Shown here piece by piece: positions 33,362 through 42,407 of a DNA stretch of 64,000 bases. Positions within the stretch are counted from its first letter, which is position 1, and every line of letters starts with the position of its first letter. The notes beneath the pieces were generated by a model, which saw only the letters and a program-made list of their open reading frames with translations, made no database searches and was not told the origin of the DNA. The DNA comes from Periplaneta americana (Eukaryota > Arthropoda > Insecta > Blattodea > Blattidae). The stretch spans positions 178,245,168 through 178,309,167 of the forward strand of contig NC_091128.1 of assembly GCF_040183065.1 (NCBI RefSeq), written 5' to 3'. Position numbers and translations under genes: made by a program.

Positions 33362-34165
33362 AGTATTATTACTAGTATTTATTTATTTAACCTGGTAGAG
33401 ATAAGGTCGCTAGGCCTTCTCTGCCGCTCTACCAGGGGATTCCAACTATAATATGAAGAATAAAATTACAATTAGTATTAAATTTACAATTACAATAAAA
33501 ATCAAAGTACGAAAAGATTACCTGACTAATTAAAGCTAGCTAATTTATCATAGAAAAACAAAGAATATTTTATATTTATTGAATTACAAATTAAACCTAG
33601 AATAACAAAATTGCATAGTGATGAAATTACTGGATATTGAAATATTTTGTGATAGATTAAGGAAACTGTTTACAAGAAATCAATTACTGACCAAGTGCCT
33701 AGTAAGTTTGCGTTTGAATTCAATTTTATTTCGGCAGTCCCTGATGCTAGCAGGTAGCGAATTCCAGAGTCTTGGCAGCGTTTTTGTGAAAGAGGAGAGT
33801 ATGAGGAGGTGTGATGGGATGGTATTGTTAGTATTGTTTCATGACGAGAGCGTGTGTTCAGATTGTGGTGGGAAGAAAGGTAAGTGAAGCGGGACGACAG
33901 GTACGAAGGAATAGAAGAGTTCAAGATTTCGAAGAGAAAGAGAAGTGAATGTAAATTTCTTTTCTTATCTAGTTTAAACCAACCTATTGCTTCCAGGGAT
34001 GGGGTAATATGATCATATTTACGAACATTGCTTACAAAACGTACACACAAATTATGAGCACGTTGAAGTTTCGTTTTGTTGTCGCTGGAGAGGTCAGTCA
34101 GTAAAATGTCAGCATAGTCAAAATAGGGAAATACAAGTGTCTGCACAAGGGACTTTTTTAAGCAA
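33362..34165 (-). pseudogene. CR1/Jockey-like LINE 3' end, inverted second copy
   Basis: Minus strand from about 34165: LLLKKSLVQTLVFPYFDYAD and the same blocks as the copy at 32059 (KLQRAHNLCVRFVSNVRKYD, GWFKL, YLSSRFTYLSSHH). After SSYS a frameshift scrambles the last 45 residues, so this copy is broken where its partner is intact. The hairpin and AAATA tail lie at 33362-33430. Slightly longer at the 5' side than its partner. Confidence 0.8.
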
Positions 34166-34464
34166 GAGGGGAGATGAATATATTTACACCTTTGTGCGAG
34201 AAAGTATACATGTCCGCCTCATTTTGAGTGGTGACGTCACGACAGTATTTCCCTGAGGATGTTAAAATCAAAAGATTTTATGAAGAGATGATTTTCTGGC
34301 CCGCATCTGAGTTGCAGTGTGCGACTTCAACAAGATGTCACAGTCCTCACTTTAAAATGTACTAGAATTTTCCATGTTGAATCTTTCGTACACTACTTTT
34401 AACACTTGAATCTAAATAATTGATTAAATAGCGATCTTACTCGTGTTAATTATGTAAGCATGTG

Positions 34465-34510
34465 CGGCTAATAGCTGTTTCGGTGCTCCTTCACACCATC
34501 CTCAGAGCCT
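34465..34510 (-). ncRNA. Hammerhead-ribozyme-like motif 4
   Basis: Minus strand, in order: stem I GGCT; core CTGAGGA (fits CTGANGA); T; stem II GGTG/CACC around TGAAGGAG; GAAA; stem III ACAG/CTAT with one mismatch; cleavage T; stem I partner AGCC. Stem II and stem I are perfect. Confidence 0.55.
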
Positions 34511-34815
34511 ACTAGATCTCGGCGTCATCTCGAACTTCGCTACCTGTTGTGTGGGTGCGTTTGATTGTTGAAAAGTGTTGAATGTGGTGTCAAATAGTGT
34601 GCCTGTTCTGAAATTGATCTGTATGTTGAGAATTTGATCGGGGTGTGTTTTAGTGTGTCTGTATATTTCGTATTGTTCTAGTGTGTTGAGTTTTTGGTTT
34701 TTGGGTTGTATGTGTAGGATTTCCATGTCTGTATTTATGTTATTGTATGTGTGGTTGGCATTGGTTACGTGTTCGGCATATGTAGATGTATTGTGTCCTC
34801 TGGGTATTGCTTTAA
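34502..34815 (-). pseudogene. Penelope-like element, GIY-YIG C-terminal fragment
   Basis: Minus strand: NTSTYAEHVTNANHTYNNIN, MEILHIQPKNQKLNTLEQYE, HPDQILNIQINFRTGTLFD, ending ...RSSRL. It aligns with the C-terminus of the Penelope fragment at 14281-14600 but lacks the GVY/YIG half. Together with that copy it shows the correct reading frame past the frameshift there. Not functional. Confidence 0.75.
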
Positions 34816-34954
34816 TGTGAAAAAAGGAATAATCAGATCACACAGATAAATTTCAGAACACACACACTATTTGACACCACATTTCAACACTTTTCAACAA
34901 TCGAACGCACCCACACAACAGGCAGCGAAGTTCGAGATGACGCCGAGATCTAGT

Positions 34955-35000
34955 AGGCTCTGAGGATGGTGTGAAGATGCTCGGAAACAGCTGTAAGCCG
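34955..35000 (+). ncRNA. Hammerhead-ribozyme-like motif 5
   Basis: Plus strand, in order: stem I GGCT; core CTGAGGA; T; weakened stem II (GGTG...GCTCG); GAAA; perfect stem III ACAG/CTGT with no loop; cleavage-site A after CTGT; stem I partner AGCC. It complements motif 4: stem III is perfect here and stem II is perfect there. Confidence 0.5.
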
Positions 35001-35059
35001 TACATGCTTACAGAATTAACACGAGCAAGATCGCCATTTAATCAATTACTAGAAGTTTG

Positions 35060-35625
35060 TTTTTAATTTTGTAATATGAAGCATAGTAACACATTACGTA
35101 CTAAATTTGTACTTAAATACATTTTGTTCTCATTCAGTCACAAAATAAGTTAAACTGTGATAACTTTTTCCTATAAATACTTCTGGTATTTGAGAAACAA
35201 CACATGTACAAGAACTTTAGGGCAACTTGACGCTCTCAAATATAATTAAACTTTTGTTTAAAATAAGTGGGAATATTGCAATTCACATGAAAAATTCATT
35301 ATAAAATGATAAGAAAGTGGAACCAATATTTAAAAGGAGAAGACTTTTCTCAAAACGTACAGTTAAGGACATATGTGGTTTCTCTAATAACCGATTCAAT
35401 TTTATCAAGGGCTGTAGAAATCCAGGCCCTTCCACAAGTACTGCGGAGATTAAAAATCCTTCTCCTCCTCCTGCTGGACTTGAACCCGGGAGTTATCGTT
35501 CCGCGTGCTCGTGTAAACTGAAAGAAAATATTAACACACACACGCTATCTCTCTCTCTCTCTCTTTCTTTTTCAAGGGACCAGGTTGTCAGAACAAGCTT
35601 CCATATTATTTAATCGTATGTACGA
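35060..35625. other. AT-rich stretch with a short (CT)n run
   Basis: (CT)n near 35549-35570. No gene recognised; the overlapping open frames at 35306-35613 lack family motifs. Confidence 0.35.
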
Positions 35626-35630
35626 TACGT

Positions 35631-36254
35631 ATTTTAATATTATCTTCCCATCTATGTCTCGGCCTCCCGAAAGATCTTTTTCCTTCCGGCCTCCCAACTA
35701 ACACTCTATATGCATTTCTGGATTCGCCCATACGTGCTACATGCCCTGCCCATCTGAAACGTAACAATTAAATTTTTCGATGTGGCAAAGTTGACTAATC
35801 TAACTCCATTGTCACTACTAATTGCGTGTAGGCTCTCTTTTCCAATAGTCGGTTTAAAAATATCCTCCCGTCCTACTTCAACATTGAAATCCCACAATAA
35901 AACTTTTCATGTGATGTCTAGGTAACTGATCAAAATTGTGATCCAATTCTTCATAGAAGCTATCCTTTATATGGTCGCCTTTCTCTTCTGTAGGGGTGTG
36001 AGCATTTATAACTACGATATCGCACCATCTACCCTTAAGTACTAAATACGATAACCTATCACTGATAAATTCGACCTTTTTTACTGCTGATTTTATTCTT
36101 TTATGAATAATGAATCCTGTTTCTAATTGGTGATTATCGTTTCCTTCCCCATAATACAACAAGTAATTTCCTATTTGTGTTATACCGTTCCCATCTAACC
36201 TAACCTCTTGTACTCCCACGAAGTCTATTCTATATCTAGCTAGTTCTTTTGCTA
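35631..36254 (-). pseudogene. RTE-like LINE copy 6: endonuclease joined to C-terminus
   Basis: Minus strand: the apurinic-type endonuclease (EEP) domain of the RTE family, with ARYRIDF-VGVQEVRLDGNG (QE is the catalytic Glu region), YYGEGNDNHQ, SAVKKVEFISDRLSYLVLKG, WCDIVVINAHTPTEEK, a frameshift, then DFNVEVGRED (the G-DFN motif, its Gly lost) and KESLHAISSDNGVRLVNFA. At about 35760 it passes straight into the far C-terminus (GHVARMGESRNAY, GRP). The whole RT domain is deleted. This is the only copy in the window that preserves the endonuclease. Confidence 0.8.
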
Positions 36255-36341
36255 CTGTTCAGGATAGGGACCAATGGCGGGCTTATGTGAGGGCGGCAAT
36301 GAACCTCCGGGTTCCTTAAAAGCCAGTAAGTAAGTAAGTAC
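36255..36341 (+). mobile_element. RTE-like 3' terminus in opposite orientation
   Basis: CAGGATAGGGACCAATGGCG ... GGGTTCCTTAAAAGCCAGTA and (AGTA)n: the last ~85 bp of the same family, on the plus strand, abutting the 5' end of minus-strand copy 6, which itself lacks this terminal segment. Confidence 0.75.
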
Positions 36342-36474
36342 TATACATATGAAGCTCCAAGCGAGACCTATCATCCCACAGGGTTTGCTGCAGAGATCCT
36401 GAACCACTCTGTATATTTGAGGTGGATGTTCTACAAAGAAGTAATTAATTATTAGGCCTACTTGCAAGACTGAG

Positions 36475-36665
36475 CTCGTCGGTCGGACCATGGCAGCTCT
36501 GAGTAGGGACAAAGAAATAAAAGGGGAAGAGAGAAACAAGATGAGGAGGAAGTGAAGAGGGAGGCAAGGAAGAAGCGACACAACAGGGGAAAGAGGAGTA
36601 AGTGAAACATCTGAAGACGAGGTATGCAGAGGAAGAGACGTAAGGAAACCAAGAGGGAAAGCAAT
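36475..36665. repeat. Purine-rich tract
   Basis: GA-rich plus strand (AAAGGGGAAGAGAGAAACAA and similar) resembling 29364-29640 in composition; no coding meaning. Confidence 0.55.
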
Positions 36666-36761
36666 TTAAGGTGACTATTACATTTTTACTACGTCACACT
36701 ACTTTTGACCAATAAAACGGTACGAAAGGACGTCTTTCAACCAATCATGGCTGCTTATCGC

Positions 36762-36876
36762 ACAATTTTATCGTGTCCCTAGCATTTGTTTAATTTTATC
36801 GTGTCCCTAGCATTTGTTTACTTTATCGCGTCCCTAGCATTTGTTTTTTTTATCACTACCCTAGCATTTGTTTCTT
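36762..36876 (+). repeat. Four tandem ~30-bp repeats
   Basis: TTTATCGTGTCCCTAGCATT plus TGTTTAAT-type filler, four times with increasing divergence, directly upstream of the recombinase-like frame. Confidence 0.8.
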
Positions 36877-37110
36877 TGTTTGCCAACATTTCAAACTGCA
36901 CTGGTCTGGACGTCAAAAAACAGAAAATTACAAACCACTCCAGTCGATGCACAGCAGTTTCAAATATGACTCGCATTGGCATTCAAGAACAAGAATTAAT
37001 AAAGATCACTGGTCATATATGAAGAGCACCATTCGGAAATCCTGAATAAGTTGAGGGATACACCATGTACATCAACGAGTTCACTTCCTTTACGCACATG
37101 TCCAATATAA
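36876..37110 (+). pseudogene. Tyrosine-recombinase C-terminal fragment (Crypton-like)
   Basis: The frame contains SNCTGLDVKKQKITNHSSR, CTAVSNMTRIGIQEQELIK and ITGH. The spacing H-x-x-R (HSSR), about 24 residues, GH resembles the catalytic His-x-x-Arg and second His of tyrosine recombinases. TNHS-R and GH are typical of the Crypton/KIAA1958 type in animals. The final Tyr would follow, but a frameshift after GH breaks the frame; YEEHHSEILNKLRD continues in another frame. Which eukaryotic tyrosine-recombinase group it belongs to is not settled by so short a piece. Confidence 0.5.
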
Positions 37111-37114
37111 CATC

Positions 37115-38322
37115 ACCTGAACCACCAACCACTAAAACATTCAAATTTTAAAATTGTAATTTCAATAATTATTCCTTTTAAAATTATTCATGTTTATTTT
37201 TTATTTCATCATCGTTAATTAAAACTTTCTAACACTTGTTTATATTATTTAGGTTATGTTTGTTATAGCTCCTGCTATATGATATTATGGATAGTCACGT
37301 ATCAGAGATTGTGTAATACTAAGATTTATTGAAAATCATCTGTTAAGTGACGTTGATTACTGGGATCCGGATGATTGAAGTGGAATGCAAATGTTTGAAA
37401 CTGAATCAACAAAGCCTTCTTGACTAGTAACCGTCCACAGAGTTCAATGAAGATTCCACAGTTGGCACAACTGATAACAAGAAAACATAATTATAAAACA
37501 CTACTGCCGTCTAGCGTAATGTTGAGATGGTACAATAATACATTTCAAGACAGTTGTATTTTGGTAAGTCAATTAATATTTTATTGTATTGGAGTACTTC
37601 GTTACTTCTAATCTTTATATACTTTCTTCAAATCGTGTAATAGTCAATTAAATCCCACTCGAGTTTTGATTTTCTCTAGATAAATCAAAACCTCTAGTGA
37701 GATTACTGTTGATAAAAAGAGGAGAAGTGGAAGAAAAGATGGGAAGTAAGAAGAGTTAGGGGTTGAGAAGAATGATAATTAAGATGACAGAAAGAAGAAG
37801 AGAAGAGGGCAAGAACAACAAGAATGTGCTCGGCGGCTGAAGCTGTCTCCTTGACAACAAGATTTAATCTCTACAAAAATCTGTGAACAGGAATATCTTC
37901 ACGCTGACGCCAGATCACAAAGGCTGACAAGGGAAATCAGCAGCTCAGCGATCTCTCGCGTCTGGACCAACGAAACGCCCGCCCGTCACACTGGACGAAT
38001 CCTTTTACCGTTTTCACACTTTCTTCTCTGGATTCTTTATAGGCACAATCTATTTAAGAAGAAGCACACTCCGAACATAAACAACGAGTACAGGTCTTCA
38101 TCGTGCTGATGACGATGCAACAACTGCAACTTTCACAATTTAGAGGAGGCAGTGTAACACAAACATTAGGAATAACTTAATAGGCCTCTCATATTTAAAT
38201 AGTTGCACCCTTGAATTTGAATTCCATGCAAACTTTTCTGACACTTTTTTTTCAGCACATTTATCATGTTCAAAGTTTAAAGGCTCATACAATTTTGATG
38301 CTAGAAACATGAAATTTTTACT
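37115..38322. other. Non-coding stretch
   Basis: A short motif at about 37660-37700 recurs near 7460-7500. 37710-37830 is purine-rich. Nothing else recognised. Confidence 0.35.
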
Positions 38323-38337
38323 AAAAGTTCTATATAC

Positions 38338-39306
38338 TTACTTACTTACTGGCTTTTAAGGAATCCGGAGGTTCATTGCCGCTCTCACATAAGCCCGCCA
38401 TCGGTCCCCATCCAGAGCAAGATTAATCCATTCTCTATCATCATATCCCACCTCCCTCAAATCCATTTCAATATTATCTTCCATCTACGTCTCGGCCTTC
38501 TTAAATGTCTTTTTCCCTCCGGCCTCCCAACTAACACTCTATATAAATTTCTGGATTCGCCTATACGTGCTACATGCCCTGCCCATCTCAAACGTCTGGA
38601 TTTTATGTTAGGCCTACTGATTATGCCAGGTGAAGAATACAATGCGTGCAGTTCTGCGTTGTGTAACTTTCTCCATTCTCCTGTAACTTCATCCCGCTTA
38701 GCCCCAAATTTTTTCCTAAGCACCTTATTCTCCAACATCCTTAACCTATGTTCTCTCTCTGAAAGTGAGAGTCCAAGTTTCACAACCATACAGAACAACC
38801 GGTAATATAACTGTTTTATAAATTCTAATTTTCAGATTTTTTGACAGCAGACTGATGATAAAAGCTTCTCAACCGAATAATAACAGGCATTTCCCATATT
38901 TATTCTGTGTTTAATTTCCTCCCGACTATCATGTATATTTGTTACTGTTGCTCCAAGATATTTAAACTTCTCCACCTCTTCAAACGATTTTTATATTTCC
39001 TTTTCGTACAATATTCTGGTCACGAGTCATAATCATGTACTTTGTCTTTTCGGGATTTACTTCCAAACCTATCTCTTTACTTGCTTCCAGTAAAATTCCC
39101 GTGTTTTCTCTAATCGTTTGTGGATTTTCTCCTAACATATTCACGTCATCCGCTTAGACAAGCAGCTGATGTAACCCGTTCAATTCCAAACCCTCTCTGT
39201 TATCCTGGACTTTCCTAATGGCATACTCTAGAGCAAAGTTAAAAAGTAAAGGTGATAGTGCATCTCCTTGCTTTAGCCCGCAGTGAATTGGAAACGCATC
39301 AGATAG
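38338..39306 (-). pseudogene. RTE-like LINE copy 7, with target duplication
   Basis: Flanked by AAAAGTTCTATATAC (38323-38337) and AAAAGTTGTATATAC (39307-39321), 14 of 15 matching. Minus strand covers [19 protein letters not shown] to the C-terminus and (AAGT)n tail (38338-38350). It is badly decayed: the catalytic Tyr codon is a stop (LLV-stop-ADD, near 39154), several frameshifts, and a 6-bp gain at 38609-38616 that created TAGGCCTA. Confidence 0.85.
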
Positions 39307-39452
39307 AAAAGTTGTATATACTGTGGTTAAAAAACACAGTGTATTTTTTTAAATAAAATAAATACTTTCGAAATTAAAAAATGAGACATTTATGGAAGCT
39401 AAAAATTTATATTTGGAGTTGCATATATATTTAAAAATAAATTAAAATTAAA

Positions 39453-39674
39453 TAATGTTTTATTTAACGACGCTCGCAACTGCAGAGGTTATATCAGCGT
39501 CGCCGATAAGCCGGAATTTTGTCCCGCAGGAGTTCTTTTACATGCCAGGAAATCTACTGACATGAGTCTGTCGCATTTAAGCACATTTAAATGCCACCGA
39601 CCTAGGCCGGGATCGAACCCGCAACCTCGGGCACAGAAGGCCAGCGCTATACCGCCTGTGTCACCCAGGGCGAC
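39453..39674 (-). mobile_element. tRNA-derived SINE (family B), full-length copy
   Basis: Minus strand: head TGGGTGACACAGGCGGTATA (A box), GCGGGTTCGATCCCGGCC (B box), body, and 3' end GCGACGCTGATATAACCTCT ... GCGAGCGTCGTTAAATAAAA. A 3' fragment of the same family lies at 26269-26378. Confidence 0.8.
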
Positions 39675-39997
39675 TTTAAAAAATCTCCATTCATAGATGT
39701 AGTATAAATGTAAACTAAGGAATATATTTATGATAATCACTTGGCCTATTCAACATTATTTTACATAGGCCTACTTATTTATCTTAAGTTTGAATTCCAT
39801 GAAATAAGTTCAATAAATAGTTAAAAGACATGAAACGGGTGGATGAGTAAAATTTCTACACATTTATTCATACATAAATTTAATGAAGATTCGGAATATG
39901 TAAACTTCAAATAGGCTGCCATTTGAGAAATAAAGTTTACTGTCATACCCTGTATGAGTTAATAACGTTTTTCGAACACTGGTATCATATTGTAGGC

Positions 39998-41165
39998 CAG
40001 TGATGTCAAAGCAAGCGCATTTTACTGACCTTGACGTCGTGCGCGGGCAGTAAGGGCTAAGTATGGAAAGAGGAAGGGTTGTGTATATGAATAAGCAACC
40101 TATTGGATTAAGAAAACAGTGGTGCACAAACTTCAAACGGAACGTGAAATTTTATGTCGTTATTTTTATATGGCTTCTTTCTGTTTAATATTATCTATAT
40201 TGTCTGTAAAATAAATGTACTAACACTGATTTCTTAATATTGCACTTGTGTTTTAAATCTTAATAACATAAAAGAGAGTTAAGAAGGAATATTCACTTAA
40301 ATTCCATAGTAGTATAATATTATACTGTATTAAGTGGATGAAACACTTCATTTATAAAGAAAGTGATATTCCAAAGAAAGACATTGAGTATGACATGATA
40401 AGTTGGAATTTATATTGATGGTATCTTTAGCCTTACAAAAGTAATCAATAAACTAATCAAAACAATATTACAGTACAAAGCAAAGTTACCTAGGTACTGT
40501 ATCTGTTTTAAGTGTAACTAATATTACATAACAAAACTCTTATCGCATTATGCTTTTAAGGTGATATTTGTGAGCAACTTCCTATCATCAGAATATTAAA
40601 TTATTTTCTCGAAATCTGCTGAAGCTATAGAGCTGACATTTTTACAACACATGGGCACGCATCTTTTGCTTATGATGTAACAGTAGTTGCTTTGTTAATT
40701 CATTTCCTTACAAACAATTTCCATGCGAATATTTTCAAAATTTTCAATACACTATCTTCAGCAATACGTATATACGGTATATTAGATTTACGAAAACATT
40801 CTTTAAGGCTACTAAATAAATAGGCCTATACCTGAAAATTTCACTTTTCTATACGAAAAGTTGAGAAAATATTTCTTTTGAATAAAAAATCAAACTTGTG
40901 AAAAATGAGCATTAAAATTAAAACTTACATTCTTATAATGCACTTATACTTCTCAGGCAAATATAAAAATTACCATGGATACAGTTTTAACAAGTTCTCT
41001 CCCCTTTATCTATTGAATCAGTGTTGGCCATCCCTGAATATAGCTCGACCAAGCGGCATATACCACATTTTTCGTCTGTCTCTTTCCTTTCCGCTGTAAA
41101 GCGCTCATGCTCTCCTGGGCTCTAAAGCGCGCGCTTGCTCCTGTGGGCATCAACTGACATGCCTG
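39998..41165. mobile_element. hAT-like element (1168 bp)
   Basis: Ends CAGTGATGTCA and TGACATGCCTG (imperfect inverted repeats CAGnnATGTCA) with subterminal GCAAGCGC in both. Flanking octamers TTGTAGGC (39990-39997) and CTGTAGGC (41166-41173) match at 7 of 8 positions. An 8-bp duplication and CAG...CTG ends are hAT features. The interior is AT-rich, with no transposase domain recognised, so it is non-autonomous or very old. Confidence 0.6.
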
Positions 41166-41177
41166 CTGTAGGCCTAT

Positions 41178-41830
41178 AGTTTATCTCCAATATACATATA
41201 CATATATTCTTTTTTTGTAAAACAAATAAGACCCTATGAATAGGTAATGTTCCACTCTTAATGAACACTCTGTACAAACAAAATAGAACATAATTTTCTT
41301 GTTGTGTGTCATGTGAACGTTAAGAACGTTATTGTAACAGCGAAAGTCACAATGGCAACTTCAAGTCTTCAACTTCCGGATCACACTTAAACAGACAAAC
41401 TGAATTTCTTATTAATGACGGTACATGCCAAAGTTGACGTGGTCAGAGGGCCGTGCAACAGAAACCTGTTGCAGGATAGGGGCTCCATAATCATGTTGCA
41501 GGTCAAAGTAACTACAGCAACAACACGACGTAGTGCCGTACAATTATACGTTCATTAGATCTAAAACAACAAATGAAAAGCGACGAGCCTTGGCCTGTAA
41601 GTTTTATTTCAATTCTTCATTTATGTTATATATAATTTATTTCCAAGAAATAATCTGCCCAGGCATCCTGGGTTGCCAAAAACACAGAATAACACACATA
41701 TAAGAATAGTAATGATTACAGTAAGATAGATGAGTCAAATTGAAATGTGAACTAGGAGCTTAAATTTAAGAAATAACAAATTTGTACATATATTGTAACA
41801 GTCACACACTAACGAATAGAAAAGGGCGGG
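41178..41830. other. AT-rich stretch, possibly 3'UTR of the next element
   Basis: Nothing coding recognised. The minus-strand LINE end at 41835-42349 may have its 3'UTR here. Confidence 0.3.
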
Positions 41831-41834
41831 GGGA

Positions 41835-42349
41835 TTATGATATTCCGTATAAATGATTTTTCAGAATCGCCACAGACTCTTTAATGCTAGAAGTAATTAT
41901 TTTTGGAATGATGTCCTGGATTCCAAATGTTTTGATAGTGTTTACAGTTGATCGTGGGATGGTGCCCCTCGCTCCGATCATTAAACCAAGTACTTCCCAG
42001 GTGCCTTCCATCTGATATTTTTTCTCGAAAATACGGAATAGTAGGCTCATAAATGTGTTGTTTCTCTTTGTTGGCCTCGGATGGTTGGGTCTGGCTCATC
42101 TCAAATCTAACAGTTGGGTCCAGTATAAAGTCTTTACTATTAGTCTTGTCTAGAGCCACGATGCCCGCTCTTCTAATTCCGCCGCCTTCAGACGCAACGC
42201 AGTGCACCTCTTCATGGACCTCGAAGGATTTTTTTTTTCTAAGGGCTTGTGCAATTAGTTTTCGGATGTTATGATGGCGTGAATTTCTCAGGAGTTCTCC
42301 ATGCTGACAGGATCCTAGGACGTGTGCTGAGGTTTCAATCTCGTTGCAG
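41835..42349 (-). pseudogene. Non-LTR retrotransposon C-terminus with CCHC knuckle and restriction-like nuclease region
   Basis: Minus strand from 42349: CNEIETSAHVLGSC (a C-x-x-x-E-T-x-x-H-x-x-x-x-C knuckle), LLRNSRHHNIRKLIAQAL, EVHCVASEGGGIRRAGIVAL, FILDPTVRFEMSQ, a frameshift near 42035, then VLGLMIGARGTIPRSTV, KNHLYGIS and stop. A Cys/His knuckle followed by R-x-x-I-V and D-P-T-x-R-x-E matches the restriction-like endonuclease end of R2/NeSL/R4-type LINEs. Relatives usually have RRADIV, so G for D may cost a catalytic residue. Clade assignment is from pattern only. Confidence 0.55.
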
Positions 42350-42407
42350 TTAGGTTAGTTGGGTTAGGTGATGTATTGTATTTTAGTTGATTACTTAATG
42401 ACACTAT

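Larger units (their letters stand above)
34435..35052. mobile_element. Second Penelope-like palindrome (head-to-head 3' ends)
   Basis: The left arm (about 34435-34625, minus strand) and right arm (about 34845-35052, plus strand) are diverged reverse complements covering the last codons, the hammerhead-like motif and the terminal flank AACACGAG(T/C)AAGATCG. The spacer (34626-34844) belongs to the left copy's coding part. Penelope-like elements are known to occur with inverted partial copies, which this resembles. Confidence 0.65.

Noticed and set aside
42345..42370. GTTAGGTTAGTTGGGTTAGG as an interstitial telomere repeat
   Set aside because: Only about three imperfect TTAGG units; too short to separate from chance.
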